The notes: generated from the sequence alone by a model not told the origin. DNA of 64,000 bases from Marinobacter mangrovi (GCF_016798325.1 NZ_JAERVO010000001.1:1240001-1304000), one strand, 5' to 3'; shown: positions 30,056 to 40,828, counted from the stretch's first letter. Numbers and translations: made by a program.

Positions 30056-31273
30056 TTAATCAGAGGCTCCCTGACTCTCCTGATCCATCTCGTTTCCGGT
30101 GGGTTCGAGCGCGCCGATAATGGCCTTCCAGAAGTCCGTCATAAGGCCGGCGTTGTCGGATTCAAGCGCCTCGGGGCGGCCTCCCTGCAAATCGGACATC
30201 ATACGGTCCATTAAACTTTCCAATGAGCCGGGATCGAGACCCTGCCCGGCAGCTTTGCCCGCCAGGGACTGGACATCCTGGGCCAACCCCGCCAGCGGCC
30301 GCAGCTGGCTGTTGATCGAGGGTTTGCCCGACACGGCCTCATACGCCGACGCCCGCACTGTGCGAGCAGAGGACAGGTTCAGACTGAAGCTGGCCAACTC
30401 TTCGCCATCCAGGCCCAACTGGCTTGCTGCCGAGAACGCCGACTGCACATCCCCGTCGAAGAACCGACCGGCGACCTGCTGGACATCCTCGAACAACGCG
30501 GTCAATGCCTGCCGTTCGCCGTCATCCAGCTGGCCTTGCACCGAAAACTGGTATCGCCCGGCGAACAGGCTGGCGCTGGTACTCTCGCTGGATGCACCGC
30601 CATCGCCCTGCTCGGTTCGGCTACTGGCGCCAGCGTAGCGGGTTTCATCCATGGCCACCGTGACGATATCGCCATCGGCGGTGCGCACCTGGAACGACAA
30701 CTGATTGCGCGAGGACGCCTCGACGCTGTAACCGGAAACCGAAGAGGTTTCGCCAGCGCCTCCGTCACCCAGGTAGTGTTGCTGCAAACCATCGAGTCCG
30801 TCCTGGATCCGGGAGAAGCTGTCATCGATGTCGGCCGAGAGGTCATCGTTCATCATGCCCAGGGCCTCGATCTGGTCCCGGGCCTCGGAGAAGCCCTGGC
30901 TGACACCTTTACGGGCCTGCTCCAGCAGATTGGCCAGACGTTCGCTGTCGGCCCCGTTGCGGGCTTCCTGTTCCAGGCGATTCTGCACAAACCCCAGGAC
31001 GCGACTGGCGACATCCGACGCACTGGGCGGTTCAAACGCATCCGCGGCCGGTTTCGACACCTGGCCGCCGCCCTGGCCCAGCGCCTGCTGAAGACGCTGT
31101 TCAAGCCGGGCACGCAACACACCAATGGCATCGTCCGCAGTGCGAATCCGCCCCTGCCCCTCAGCGCTTTGGTCGGCGGCCGGTTTACCGCGCGCCGACG
31201 ACGCACTGGACGGGCGATCCGAATGATTTCGGTAGTTGGCATCGGAGCCGGGGATCGAAACCGGGGAAACCAT
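30056..31273 (-). CDS. DUF5610-like domain protein
   Basis: The 405-residue protein has an N-terminal Ser/Arg-rich disordered part, then a helical domain around residues 45-165 (DAFEPPSASDVASRVLGFVQNRLEQEA and later FSEARDQIEALG) that I recognise as DUF5610-like. A beta-rich middle (NQLSFQVRTADGDIVTVAM) and an acidic C-terminus follow. No signal peptide or membrane helix is seen. The start at 31273 has GAGG eight bases upstream. The function is unknown. It stands alone between alaS and the divergent RDD gene. Confidence 0.7.
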   Translation of the reverse strand: MVSPVSIPGSDANYRNHSDRPSSASSARGKPAADQSAEGQGRIRTADDAIGVLRARLEQRLQQALGQGGGQVSKPAADAFEPPSASDVASRVLGFVQNRLEQEARNGADSERLANLLEQARKGVSQGFSEARDQIEALGMMNDDLSADIDDSFSRIQDGLDGLQQHYLGDGGAGETSSVSGYSVEASSRNQLSFQVRTADGDIVTVAMDETRYAGASSRTEQGDGGASSESTSASLFAGRYQFSVQGQLDDGERQALTALFEDVQQVAGRFFDGDVQSAFSAASQLGLDGEELASFSLNLSSARTVRASAYEAVSGKPSINSQLRPLAGLAQDVQSLAGKAAGQGLDPGSLESLMDRMMSDLQGGRPEALESDNAGLMTDFWKAIIGALEPTGNEMDQESQGASD

Positions 31274-31434
31274 GGCGCAGACCTCACAGTTTGGTAACAG
31301 CCACAACAGTGGCTGACATGATGACTGTTATGACGGCCGACCGGCCACAATCTTTAGGAATGTTTCGATATACTGGGACCGTATTTCAGGCCACGCCTGA
31401 ATATCCCAATCGCCCATGCGCAACGGAGCTGTCA

Positions 31435-31920
31435 ATGCCCCAGCCTTTTCATCCTGCCGATGAGCTGCTGCCACCTGCCACGTTCATCAAACGCCTGTTG
31501 GCGATGATTTACGACGGACTGATCTGTATCGCGGTGCTGATTGTCACAACGTGGATCTACACCATGTTGGCGGCCTGGATCATCGGGTTCGAGCAGTACA
31601 AGGCGCTTGCCGCGTCGGGCAAACTGTCGCCCGACCCGCTACTGACCTCGGTCCTGTTTGTTGTCCTGTTTGTGTTTTTTGGGTATTTCTGGACAAAGTC
31701 AGGGCAGACACTGGGGATGCAGGTCTGGCGGATACGGATCGAAAACCCGGACGGGACACCCATCCGCTGGTACCAGGCGTTGCTGCGCTACCTGATCGGC
31801 TGGGTGAGCTGGCTGACCGGCGGATTGGGCTATGTGTGGATGATCTGGGATAGCGAAAAACGCTCCTGGACCGATCGCATTTCCGAGAGCCAGGTGGTCC
31901 GGGTGCCCAAGGCACCCTAA
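31435..31920 (+). CDS. RDD family membrane protein
   Basis: The 161-residue protein has the RDD layout: Arg and Asp in the first membrane helix (FIKRLLAMIYDGLICIAVLIV), a second helix at about 61-80 and a third near 110-130 following GMQVWRIRI. RDD proteins are small membrane proteins, some suggested to move ions or compatible solutes; the substrate here is unknown. GGAG lies ahead of the ATG. Its stop overlaps the convergent lptG stop. Confidence 0.88.
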   Translation: MPQPFHPADELLPPATFIKRLLAMIYDGLICIAVLIVTTWIYTMLAAWIIGFEQYKALAASGKLSPDPLLTSVLFVVLFVFFGYFWTKSGQTLGMQVWRIRIENPDGTPIRWYQALLRYLIGWVSWLTGGLGYVWMIWDSEKRSWTDRISESQVVRVPKAP

Positions 31921-32978
31921 CCCGCTCGCCGCATCAGGACAGCCCCCACGATGGCGCTCAGCACGATGGGTGCGGCAATGGCGATCACCGGGCTGAAGCC
32001 GAAGACCACGCTCATCGGCCCCAGCAGATCCTGCATGTACTTGAAGATCAGCCCCACGATAATCCCGGTAAAGACCCGGAACCCCATGGTGACCGAGCGC
32101 AATGGCCCAAAGACGAAAGAGATCGCCACGAGCACCAGGACCGCAATAGCGACAGGCCCCAGCACTTTTTTCCAGAAGGCCAGCCAATAGCTCGTGGAGC
32201 TGAGCCCCTGCTTGTCGAGATAGGAACCGTAGGTGTACAGGCCGCTGATGGACAGGTTCTCGGGATCGACAATCAGAACACTCAGGACAGACGGCGACAG
32301 CTGCGAATCCCACCGCATCTGGTCGGCCGTCTTGCGAATGGTGCCCTGTTTGGAAAGCTCGGTCGTGATCACCCGTTCCAGCATCCAGTGGTCTTTCTCG
32401 TACGTTGCCTTGCGGGCAAAGCTGGCGCTGGTCAGATCGCGTTTGTCGTTGAAATGGAACAGCGATACCCCCAGCAGAACGCCGCTGGGCTGCACCACGT
32501 TAACGTGAATAAACGTGTTCCCCTCGCGATGCCAAAGACCTTCCGAGGACGCCACATTGCTCTCGCCGCCCCGCGCGATTTCCCGCTCACTCTGGGCCAT
32601 TTTCTCAAAATGGGGCGCCACAAACTCCCCTAGAATCAGCCCGACGATCACGACCACGATGGTCGGCTTCATGGCAGACCAGACGATTCGGCGAATCGAG
32701 ACGCCAGCCGCCCGTATGACGACCAGCTCTGAGGTGCTGGCCAGACTCCCGAGGCCGATCAGACACCCCATGAAGGCGCCCAGCGGCAGGTAATCATAGA
32801 TGCGCCTCGGCAGCGTCAGAAAGATATAGGCAAGCACCTGCAGGGTCTGGTAATTCTTCTCGATGTTATCCAGTTCGTGGATAAACGCGAAGATCAGGTC
32901 CAGGGACAGCACCACCAGCATGACCAGCAGCGTCGCCCCGCCGACCGTCTTGATGATGTACCGATCAAGCTTTTGCAT
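31917..32978 (-). CDS. lptG: LPS export permease LptG
   Basis: The 353-residue inner-membrane permease forms LptB2FG with LptF and extracts lipopolysaccharide for transport to the outer membrane. It has three membrane helices at each end and a periplasmic beta-jellyroll between (about 100-270, including GLWHREGNTFIHVNVV). It overlaps lptF by 14 bases and ends three bases inside the RDD gene from the opposite strand. Confidence 0.95.
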   Translation of the reverse strand: MQKLDRYIIKTVGGATLLVMLVVLSLDLIFAFIHELDNIEKNYQTLQVLAYIFLTLPRRIYDYLPLGAFMGCLIGLGSLASTSELVVIRAAGVSIRRIVWSAMKPTIVVVIVGLILGEFVAPHFEKMAQSEREIARGGESNVASSEGLWHREGNTFIHVNVVQPSGVLLGVSLFHFNDKRDLTSASFARKATYEKDHWMLERVITTELSKQGTIRKTADQMRWDSQLSPSVLSVLIVDPENLSISGLYTYGSYLDKQGLSSTSYWLAFWKKVLGPVAIAVLVLVAISFVFGPLRSVTMGFRVFTGIIVGLIFKYMQDLLGPMSVVFGFSPVIAIAAPIVLSAIVGAVLMRRAG

Positions 32979-34077
32979 GGCCGCGCCCTTCCCTGATCAG
33001 CTTGCGTTTGCGCCACCAGGCCGTGCCGAACTGCAACCATGCCCCGACCGCCAGGAACAACACGTGCACCCAGGTCAGCCCCAACCACTCCGGAACCTGT
33101 TGCCGGGCAAGCGCATCCCGCGCCACGATCAGCAGTCCCAGATAGGTGATGTAAATCATCATGGCCGGCAGCAGATGGAAGAAGCGCCCCTGCCGGGGAT
33201 TTACGCGGCTCAGCCGGACCGCCAGCAGTGTCACCACGGGCACGATCAGCGGCAGCGACAAACGCCAGTGGAATAGCGCCCGCATTTCCGGATCATCGGA
33301 TCGCATCAGCGACAGGGTCGGAATGGCATCCTCATCGGCCCGCTCGTTGACGGAATCCGGGCCCTGTATCTTCAGGCCATAGGCGTCAAAGTGCGTGACT
33401 TTATAGTCCAGGTCCCCGGGGCGCCCTTCATAGCGCTGCCCATCTTCAAGGACGAGGAATCGGCTGCCGGTGTCCGGATCGACAAACTGGGAGCCCGCAT
33501 CCGATGTCGTCATGGACAGACCGGAACCATCCTTTTTGAATTCGGCGATGAAAACACCGAGCAATTTCTGTTTGTCGTCGCTCAAACCTTCGACGTAGGT
33601 CACGCGATCGCCCGAAGAGAGGCTCTGGAAGCGGCCGGGCGACAGGAGTTCGAATTCCGTCGCTTTCTTCTGCTGATTGATGATGTCCTGGACTTTCTGC
33701 ATCCCCCATGGCGAGAGGTACAGACTCATCGAACCGACCACAATCATCACCACCAGACTGGCCACCATTGTCTGCGCCAACACCTGACGATCGCTGACCC
33801 CGCAGGCAAACAGCACCGTCATCTCGCTTTCCAGGTACATCCGCCCATAAGCCAGCAGGATGCCGATAAACAGCCCCAATGGCAGGATCAGCTCCAGAAA
33901 CCCCGGAAAACGGTAGGCCATGATGGTAAACAGCACGTCGCCGGCAATCTTGCCCGCAGCGGCATCGGCCAGATACTTGATGAAGCGGCCGCTCATGAAC
34001 ACGAGCAGCAGAACCCCGGACACCGCCAGCATGCTGACAAGGACCTGACGGGTCAGATAGCGGAAGATGATGTACAA
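32965..34077 (-). CDS. lptF: LPS export permease LptF
   Basis: The 370-residue partner of LptG has the same helix-jellyroll-helix layout, with LELILPLGLFIGILLAYGRMY typical of LptF. I place the start at a TTG (34077) that gives LYIIFRYLTRQVL, matching the usual LptF N-terminus, with AGGGA upstream. A GTG at 34116 would add 13 unconserved residues. It is divergent from pepA across about 235 bases, the standard gammaproteobacterial arrangement. Confidence 0.92.
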   Translation of the reverse strand: MYIIFRYLTRQVLVSMLAVSGVLLLVFMSGRFIKYLADAAAGKIAGDVLFTIMAYRFPGFLELILPLGLFIGILLAYGRMYLESEMTVLFACGVSDRQVLAQTMVASLVVMIVVGSMSLYLSPWGMQKVQDIINQQKKATEFELLSPGRFQSLSSGDRVTYVEGLSDDKQKLLGVFIAEFKKDGSGLSMTTSDAGSQFVDPDTGSRFLVLEDGQRYEGRPGDLDYKVTHFDAYGLKIQGPDSVNERADEDAIPTLSLMRSDDPEMRALFHWRLSLPLIVPVVTLLAVRLSRVNPRQGRFFHLLPAMMIYITYLGLLIVARDALARQQVPEWLGLTWVHVLFLAVGAWLQFGTAWWRKRKLIREGRGHAKA

Positions 34078-34312
34078 AATGTCCCTTCCCAAACAGACGG
34101 ATGGTGGATCGTCCACAGACCGCCGCTATTCTATTGGACCTTGCCGGTGAATGACAGGCACCTGAGGCCGGATAAGTCCATCATAGCCAACAACATTCGG
34201 CTTAACGTACACTTGGGTCACTCACTGCAGACACCGGCTACGGCCGGATGTCCCGGCTTCAGGCCACCCTGCTGCCCGGACCACCGATACGGAATCAATC
34301 AACGGAGCTGCC

Positions 34313-35791
34313 ATGAAATACACCCTGAACAGCAAGTCCCTGACCGATATCAAAGCCGACTGCCTGGTCGTGTCCGTCCCCGAGAAAGGCGACTGGCCGG
34401 CCTCCACATCCGCGGCCGACGCCGCTCTCAACGGCATGCTCAAGGATTTGCAGAAAAACGGTGATATCTCAGGCAAGGCGGGCAGCAGCCTCATGCTCCC
34501 GCTGGCGGATCAGCCTTGGAAACGCCTGCTTATTGTCGGCAGTGGCAGCGAATCCCCCCAGCAGCCGGCGGCTTTCCGCAAGATGCTGAACGGCGCCATT
34601 GGGCGACTGAAAGACAGCCCGACCAAACACGCCCTGATCGCACTGGCCGATAATGAGGTGAAAGACCGCGACGAAGCCTGGAAGGTGTCGTTGATCGCAC
34701 GGGTGACCGAAGAACAGCAGTACAGCTTCGGCGGTTTCAAGAGCAAAGCCGCACCCAAGCCACCCCTGGACAAGATGACCGTCGCCGCCTCGGCCAACGA
34801 CAAGACGCTGAAAGCCGCCCTGGTCACCGGTGAAGCGGTCGGTCACGGCATGAGCTTTACCCGCGACCTGGGCAACACGCCCCCCAACGTCTGCCATCCG
34901 ACCTGGCTGGCCGAACAGGCCCAGGCCCTCGCCAAAGAGCACGACGTTATCAAAACCGAAGTGCTGGATGAGAAGCAGATGAAGAAGCTGGGCATGAACA
35001 GCCTGCTCTCCGTGTCCGCAGGCAGCGCCCAGCCGGCCAAGCTGATCATTATGGAATACCGCGGTGGCAAGGCGAAGGACAAACCGCACGTCCTCGTAGG
35101 CAAAGGCATCACGTTCGATACCGGCGGCATCAGCCTGAAACCGGGCGAGGCAATGGACGAGATGAAGTACGACATGTGCGGCGCCGCCAGCGTGTTCGGT
35201 GCCATGCGCGCCATCGCCGAAATCAAGCCGGCTATCAATGTTGTGGGTATTGTGGCGTCTGCCGAGAACATGCCCGGAGGCAGCGCGACACGCCCGGGGG
35301 ATATCGTCACCTCCATGTCCGGCCAGACCATCGAGATCCTGAATACCGATGCCGAAGGTCGCCTGGTGCTTTGTGATGCCCTCACCTACGCCGGCAAATA
35401 CGAGCCGGAAACCGTGGTTGACATCGCCACACTCACCGGTGCCTGCATTATCGCCCTGGGCAAGGAGGCATCCGGCCTGTTCAGTAATAATGAGGAAGTG
35501 GCCGACCGCCTGCTGACGTCGGGTCAGAAGACCTGTGACCGTGCCTGGCAGCTGCCGATCTGGGACGAGTATCAGGCGCAGCTGGACAGCAACTTCGCGG
35601 ACATGCAGAACATTGGCGGTCGCCCGGCCGGATCGATCACGGCGGCGTGTTTCCTGTCCCGCTTCACCAAGGACTACAACTGGGCCCACCTGGATATCGC
35701 CGGCACGGCCTGGCTTTCCGGCAAGGAGAAAGGGGCGACCGGCCGGCCGGTTCCGCTGCTGGTGGACTACCTGCTGTCCTATGTCAACTGA
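34313..35791 (+). CDS. pepA: Leucyl aminopeptidase (cytosol aminopeptidase)
   Basis: The 492-residue M17 metallopeptidase removes N-terminal residues from peptides; in E. coli it also binds DNA in Xer recombination and carAB control. The signature NTDAEGRL and the metal-binding stretch GKGITFDTGGISLKP are intact. GGAG lies six bases before the ATG. holC overlaps its end by 11 bases, the conserved pepA-holC-valS order. Confidence 0.97.
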   Translation: MKYTLNSKSLTDIKADCLVVSVPEKGDWPASTSAADAALNGMLKDLQKNGDISGKAGSSLMLPLADQPWKRLLIVGSGSESPQQPAAFRKMLNGAIGRLKDSPTKHALIALADNEVKDRDEAWKVSLIARVTEEQQYSFGGFKSKAAPKPPLDKMTVAASANDKTLKAALVTGEAVGHGMSFTRDLGNTPPNVCHPTWLAEQAQALAKEHDVIKTEVLDEKQMKKLGMNSLLSVSAGSAQPAKLIIMEYRGGKAKDKPHVLVGKGITFDTGGISLKPGEAMDEMKYDMCGAASVFGAMRAIAEIKPAINVVGIVASAENMPGGSATRPGDIVTSMSGQTIEILNTDAEGRLVLCDALTYAGKYEPETVVDIATLTGACIIALGKEASGLFSNNEEVADRLLTSGQKTCDRAWQLPIWDEYQAQLDSNFADMQNIGGRPAGSITAACFLSRFTKDYNWAHLDIAGTAWLSGKEKGATGRPVPLLVDYLLSYVN

Positions 35792-36257
35792 TGCCGCAAG
35801 CCGGTCGGAAGGCCGGCACTGGTTCTACCTGCTGCCGCAGGATACCGAGTCGGCGCGCCTGCTCCACGCGGCGCGCCTGACGGAAAAGGCCTGGACCCAG
35901 GGGGACCGCGTCTGCCTGGTCTGCAATCCCGGTGAACAGATGCAGGCGCTGGATAACCTGCTCTGGCAATACAGCCCGGAGAGCTTCCTGCCGCACCGGC
36001 AACTGACCGAAGCCCACGACGCCTGCCCCGAACGGGTCGGGCTGCTGGCCGGTCACCCAGCGCCGGCCGATTGGGACACCGTCATCGTACTCGGCGACAC
36101 CCTGCCCACCGACGCCGATCGCTTTCGCCGACTGGCCCTGATCGCCAGCAGCGATCCCAAGATTCTGAGTCGCGCGCGCTCACATTTCCGTCAGCTTCGT
36201 GAGCTGGGTATCGAACCGCGCGTTCACGATGCCAGAAAGGGTGCCCAACGGGCCTGA
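35781..36257 (+). CDS. holC: DNA polymerase III chi subunit
   Basis: The 158-residue protein (MSTDAASR start) links the clamp loader to SSB during replication. Conserved blocks are FYLLPQD, ACRLTEKAW-like ARLTEKAWTQGDRVCLVC, LDNLLWQYSPESFLPH and the C-terminal SRARSHFRQLRELG. It starts inside pepA, overlapping by 11 bases, so it is translationally coupled. The N-terminus is a few residues longer than in E. coli. Confidence 0.92.
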   Translation: MSTDAASRSEGRHWFYLLPQDTESARLLHAARLTEKAWTQGDRVCLVCNPGEQMQALDNLLWQYSPESFLPHRQLTEAHDACPERVGLLAGHPAPADWDTVIVLGDTLPTDADRFRRLALIASSDPKILSRARSHFRQLRELGIEPRVHDARKGAQRA

Positions 36258-36319
36258 CAACCTCTGACAACCTATGCATTGCCGCGCCAACACGGTTCGC
36301 CCGCGACTGGCACGCCATG

Positions 36320-36325
36320 TATAAT
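36320..36325 (+). promoter_or_regulatory. Putative -10 of the valS promoter
   Basis: A perfect TATAAT lies 132 bases upstream of the valS ATG, in the gap after holC. The -35 (TTCGCC region, 18-base spacer) is weak. Confidence 0.5.
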
Positions 36326-36347
36326 CACCTGCCTCAACTTAATTGAT

Positions 36348-36421
36348 GGAATCCCGAAACCATCCGATACCGGCATCGGCACTCTGCTTGCCTGCCAGAC
36401 GGACTGCTTTCCCGGGATTCC
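36348..36421 (+). promoter_or_regulatory. Leader inverted repeat upstream of valS
   Basis: GGAATCCCG (36348-36356) and CGGGATTCC (36413-36421) are exact complements separated by 56 bases. Between them is an inner hairpin CCGAT/ATCGG (36364-36379). The whole would fold in the valS leader RNA between the TATAAT and the start codon. No T-box features are seen. Confidence 0.5.
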
Positions 36422-36457
36422 CAACCATTTTCAACCCGGTACGAAGCAGAAACCTCC

Positions 36458-39307
36458 ATGGAAAAGACTTACCAGCCCGAGAATATTGAGCGTCAGTGGT
36501 ACCAGACCTGGGAACAGAACGGCTACTTCCGCCCCCGCGGCGAAGGCGACCCATTCTGTATCATGATCCCACCGCCCAATGTCACCGGCAGTCTGCACAT
36601 GGGGCACGCGTTCCAGCACACCATCATGGACACCCTCACCCGCTTCCGCCGCATGCAGGGCCGCAACGCCCTCTGGCAGGTCGGTTCCGACCATGCAGGC
36701 ATCGCCACACAGATGGTCGTCGAGCGCAAGCTGGCCAATGAAGAAGGCAAAACCCGTCACGACCTGGGCCGGGAAGCGTTCATCGACCGGATCTGGGACT
36801 GGAAGCAGGAGTCCGGCGGCACCATCACCCGCCAGATGCGCCGGCTGGGTAACTCCGTGGACTGGGACCACGAACGCTTCACCATGGACGACGGCTTCTA
36901 CCGGGCCGTGCAGGAAGTGTTCATCCGCTTGTATGACGAAGGTCTGATCTACCGCGGCAAGCGCCTGGTCAACTGGGACCCGAAATTGCACACCGCCATT
37001 TCCGATCTGGAAGTGGAGAACAAGGAAGAAAAGGGCCACTTCTGGCACCTGCGCTATCCGCTCGCAAATGGCGAAACCACCCAGGATGGCAAAGATTATC
37101 TGGTGGTGGCCACAACCCGGCCTGAAACCATGCTGGGCGATACCGCCGTCGCCGTTCACCCCACGGATGAGCGCTACCAGCACCTGATTGGCAAGACCAT
37201 CCTGCTGCCGCTGGTGAACCGCGAAATTCCCATCGTGGCGGACGAGCACGCCGATCCGGAGAAAGGCTCCGGCTGCGTCAAGATCACCCCGGCCCATGAC
37301 TTCAATGACTACGCCGTCGGCAAGCGCCACAAGCTGCCGATGATCAATGTCATGACCCAGGACGCGAACATTCGCAGCGAAGCCGAAACTTTCGACAGCG
37401 ACGGCACGCCGAACGCGGACATCGATGGCACCCTCCCCGCGGCCTATGCCGGCCTCACCCGGGAAGACGCCCGCAAACAGATCGTGGCCGATATGGAGGC
37501 CGCCGGCCTGCTGCACCAAGTGGAAGACCACGTGCTGAGCGTGCCCCGTGGTGACCGTTCCGGCCTGATCATCGAGCCGATGCTGACCGACCAGTGGTTC
37601 GCCGACGCCAAGACCCTGGCCAAGCCCGCCATCGAAGCCGTCGAAGACGGTCGCATCGAATTCGTGCCCAAGAATTACGAGAACATGTATTTCTCCTGGA
37701 TGCGCGACATCCAGGACTGGTGCATCTCCCGCCAGCTGTGGTGGGGTCATCGCATTCCGGCGTGGTACGACGCCGAAGGCAACATCTACGTCGGTCGCGA
37801 CGAAGCATCGGTCCGCGAGAAATACGACCTGGCCACCGATCTCAAGCTGGAACAGGACGCGGACGTCCTCGACACCTGGTTCAGCTCGGCGCTGTGGACC
37901 TTCGGCACCCTGGGCTGGCCGGAAGAAACCGAGCGACTGGCCACCTTCCATCCCACGGACGTGCTGGTCACCGGTTTCGACATCATTTTCTTCTGGGTCG
38001 CCCGGATGATCATGATGACCATGCATTTCATGAAGGACGAAAACGGCAACCCGCAGGTGCCGTTCAAGACCGTGTACGTCACCGGCCTGATCCGTGACGA
38101 ACAGGGCAATAAGATGTCCAAGTCCAAGGGCAACGTGCTGGACCCGCTGGACATGATGGATGGCATCTCCCTGGACGACCTGCTGGAGAAGCGCACCGGC
38201 AACCTGATGCAACCGCAGCTGGCGCAGAAGATCGCCAAGCGCACCCAGAAGGAATTCCCGGAAGGGATCAGCGCCCACGGTACGGACGCCCTGCGCTTCA
38301 CCCTCACCTCCCTGGCCACCACCGGCCGGGACATCAACTGGGACATGAAGCGCCTGGAAGGCTATCGCAACTTCTGCAACAAGCTCTGGAACGCAGCTCG
38401 CTACGTGCTGATGAACACCGAGGGCGAGGACTGCGGCGCCAATGACGAGCCGGTGGAACTGTCCCTGGCCGATCGCTGGATCATTAGTGCCCTGCAGCGC
38501 TGCGAGAAGGAAGTAACGCGTCACTTCGACCAGTACCGCTTCGACCTGGCGGCTTATGCCATCTATGAATTCATCTGGAACGAATACTGCGACTGGTACC
38601 TGGAGCTGTCCAAACCGGTCCTGACAGACGAGAACGCGTCGGCCGAAGCCAAGCGCGGTACCCGTCGCACGCTGGTTCGTGTGCTGGAAGCCGTGTTGCG
38701 CCTGGCGCACCCGATCATCCCGTTCATTACCGAGGAAATCTGGCAGCGCGTCGCACCGCTGGCTGGCAAGGCCGGCGACTCGATCATGTTGCAACCTTAC
38801 CCGGCGGCCGAGGAAGGCAAGATCGACGCGGGCGCCGAGACCGACATCGAATGGCTCAAGGGCGCCATCGTGGCCGTACGCAACATCCGTGGCGAGATGA
38901 ACATCTCCCCGGCCAAGCAGATTCCGGTGTTGATGCGTGGCCCCGAGTCCGACCGCGAACGACTGGAGAAAAACCGCAGCTTCCTGGTGTCCCTGGCCAA
39001 ACTGGAAAGCCTGCACTGGCTGGGTGACGAGGAAGCGCCGATGGCCGCCACCCAGCTGGTCGGTGAGATGGAAGTGCTTGTACCGATGGCCGGCCTGATC
39101 GACAAGGCCGCCGAGCTGGACCGCCTGGACAAGGAGCTGGAGCGGATCAGCAAGGAGATCAAGCGCCTCGAAGGCAAGCTGGGCAATGACAACTTCACGG
39201 CCAAGGCGCCGGCCGAGGTGGTCGAGAAGGAAAAGGCCAAGCTGGCCGATGCCCAGAGCAGCCTGACCCGCCTGCAGGACCAGCGTGGCAAGATCGAGGC
39301 CATGTAA
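36458..39307 (+). CDS. valS: Valyl-tRNA synthetase
   Basis: The 949-residue class I synthetase charges tRNA-Val and edits threonine. Motifs HMGH (47-50) and KMSKS (552-556) are intact, with the editing domain between and a C-terminal coiled coil ([27 protein letters not shown]). It follows holC after 200 bases that hold a promoter and a structured leader. Confidence 0.98.
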   Translation: MEKTYQPENIERQWYQTWEQNGYFRPRGEGDPFCIMIPPPNVTGSLHMGHAFQHTIMDTLTRFRRMQGRNALWQVGSDHAGIATQMVVERKLANEEGKTRHDLGREAFIDRIWDWKQESGGTITRQMRRLGNSVDWDHERFTMDDGFYRAVQEVFIRLYDEGLIYRGKRLVNWDPKLHTAISDLEVENKEEKGHFWHLRYPLANGETTQDGKDYLVVATTRPETMLGDTAVAVHPTDERYQHLIGKTILLPLVNREIPIVADEHADPEKGSGCVKITPAHDFNDYAVGKRHKLPMINVMTQDANIRSEAETFDSDGTPNADIDGTLPAAYAGLTREDARKQIVADMEAAGLLHQVEDHVLSVPRGDRSGLIIEPMLTDQWFADAKTLAKPAIEAVEDGRIEFVPKNYENMYFSWMRDIQDWCISRQLWWGHRIPAWYDAEGNIYVGRDEASVREKYDLATDLKLEQDADVLDTWFSSALWTFGTLGWPEETERLATFHPTDVLVTGFDIIFFWVARMIMMTMHFMKDENGNPQVPFKTVYVTGLIRDEQGNKMSKSKGNVLDPLDMMDGISLDDLLEKRTGNLMQPQLAQKIAKRTQKEFPEGISAHGTDALRFTLTSLATTGRDINWDMKRLEGYRNFCNKLWNAARYVLMNTEGEDCGANDEPVELSLADRWIISALQRCEKEVTRHFDQYRFDLAAYAIYEFIWNEYCDWYLELSKPVLTDENASAEAKRGTRRTLVRVLEAVLRLAHPIIPFITEEIWQRVAPLAGKAGDSIMLQPYPAAEEGKIDAGAETDIEWLKGAIVAVRNIRGEMNISPAKQIPVLMRGPESDRERLEKNRSFLVSLAKLESLHWLGDEEAPMAATQLVGEMEVLVPMAGLIDKAAELDRLDKELERISKEIKRLEGKLGNDNFTAKAPAEVVEKEKAKLADAQSSLTRLQDQRGKIEAM

Positions 39308-39323
39308 TACAGGTGCCGCACCG

Positions 39324-40229
39324 ATGACCGCAAAGGAACGCTCCCCGATCCTGATCATCGGTGCCGGTGCCATGGGCCGGCTCTGGGCCGGCCATCTTTC
39401 CCGCCACGCGTCGGTTCGATTGGCCACGCGCGCCGTCACCGACGCGACCCTGCGATACACGCTGGTTCATATCGGAGGCGATTCGGAACTCATCGACATT
39501 GGCCCCTCAGGTGACGCCAGTCCCGGTTGCGTGCTGGTCATGACCAAGGCGCCCGATGCCGAATCGGCCCTGGCTGCCGTTTCCAGCCACATTCCGCCCG
39601 ACGTTCCCATTACCCTCTTCCAGAATGGCATGGGCAGCCAGCAAGCCATCGCCAGGCAATTTGCGCAACGCCCGGTGTTTGCCGCATCGACCACCGAAGG
39701 CGCCTACATCGATGACGACGGCCGCGTTCTCCATGCCGGCCGTGGCACCACGTGGCTGGGTCCGTTGACGATCAGCGCGCACGCCCTGATCAATACGACC
39801 ATGGCCACGCTGCGCCTGAGCGGACTGGATGTTCAGAGCGATCCCGATATCGAAGGCCGGCTCTGGCAGAAACTCGCCATCAATGCCGGTATCAATCCCT
39901 TTACAGCCGTTCTCGACTGCGCCAATGGAGAGATTCTGGGCCATCCCTATTTCGAAGAACGCATCGGGGACGTCTGCCGGGAAGTGGCGGCGCTGATGCG
40001 GGCGTCGGGGCGCCCTGTCGAAGCCGCGACGCTGGAAGCACAAGTCCGCGACGTGGCGCGTCGCACGGCCGCCAACAGTTCGTCCATGCGACAGGACGTG
40101 CGCGTCGGCCGACACACCGAGATCGATATGATGAATGGCTTTGTGGTGCAGGCCTCAGTCATCCATGGCCTTGATGCGCCCGTAAATCGTGAACTCACAG
40201 ACGCCGTGACACACCTGAAACAGGACTGA
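39324..40229 (+). CDS. 2-dehydropantoate 2-reductase family protein
   Basis: The 301-residue oxidoreductase has the NADP-binding GAGAMGRLWAGHL at its N-terminus, the catalytic Lys and Asn in WQKLAINAGINP, and a C-terminal Glu in TEIDMMNGF. These are the PanE (ApbA) residues that reduce ketopantoate for CoA synthesis. The start at 39324 is the first ATG giving the Rossmann N-terminus. I leave the symbol blank because paralogues with other substrates exist. It is followed after three bases by an adenosyltransferase gene. Confidence 0.88.
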   Translation: MTAKERSPILIIGAGAMGRLWAGHLSRHASVRLATRAVTDATLRYTLVHIGGDSELIDIGPSGDASPGCVLVMTKAPDAESALAAVSSHIPPDVPITLFQNGMGSQQAIARQFAQRPVFAASTTEGAYIDDDGRVLHAGRGTTWLGPLTISAHALINTTMATLRLSGLDVQSDPDIEGRLWQKLAINAGINPFTAVLDCANGEILGHPYFEERIGDVCREVAALMRASGRPVEAATLEAQVRDVARRTAANSSSMRQDVRVGRHTEIDMMNGFVVQASVIHGLDAPVNRELTDAVTHLKQD

Positions 40230-40232
40230 ATC

Positions 40233-40796
40233 ATGGGATACCGACTTTCCAAGATCTACACCCGCACCGGCGACGACGGCTCCACCGGCCTGGCCGACGG
40301 CAGCCGGATCGCCAAGAATGCCCAGCGCGTCGACGCCATGGGCACCGTCGATGAGCTGAACTGCCAGATTGGCGTCCTCATCGAATACCTCGATAACGAA
40401 CCGGAACTGGCTGAGTTGATGCGGAAAATCCAGCATCACCTGTTTGACCTGGGCGGCGAGTTCGCCATTCCCGGCAGTCACGTCATCGGCGACGGCCACA
40501 TCGACTGGCTGGAAAGCACGCTGGATCAGTGGAATGAGGACCTGCCGCCGCTGAAGAACTTCATCCTGCCAGGCGGGCGCCGGGATGCGGCTCACTGTCA
40601 CCTGGCCCGGGCCATCTGCCGGCGCGGTGAGCGAGTGGTGGTGGCGCTGGGCCACGAGGATTCCATCAACGAATCGTCCCGCCGTTACCTGAACCGGCTG
40701 TCGGATCTGCTGTTCGTGATTGCGCGGGTGCTGGCGCGACGGGATGGCGGAGAGGAAGTGCTTTGGTCGCCGACGCCGCCGGCCGGCAAAAATTGA
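40233..40796 (+). CDS. Cob(I)alamin adenosyltransferase, PduO type
   Basis: The 187-residue enzyme moves the adenosyl group of ATP to cob(I)alamin to make coenzyme B12. Family motifs are YTRTGDDGSTGLADG, the RRGERVV helix (RRxER) and NRLSDLLFVIAR. It starts three bases after the PanE-like stop, so the two are cotranscribed. No B12-dependent enzyme is in the window. Confidence 0.93.
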   Translation: MGYRLSKIYTRTGDDGSTGLADGSRIAKNAQRVDAMGTVDELNCQIGVLIEYLDNEPELAELMRKIQHHLFDLGGEFAIPGSHVIGDGHIDWLESTLDQWNEDLPPLKNFILPGGRRDAAHCHLARAICRRGERVVVALGHEDSINESSRRYLNRLSDLLFVIARVLARRDGGEEVLWSPTPPAGKN

Positions 40797-40828
40797 GCGT
40801 TTGACGCAACGCAGCGCGACATGACTGT

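Noticed and set aside
36431-39460. 1009-codon minus-strand open frame opposite valS
   Set aside because: It is a shadow of valS; low-complexity Gly/His/Val composition without any recognisable motif.
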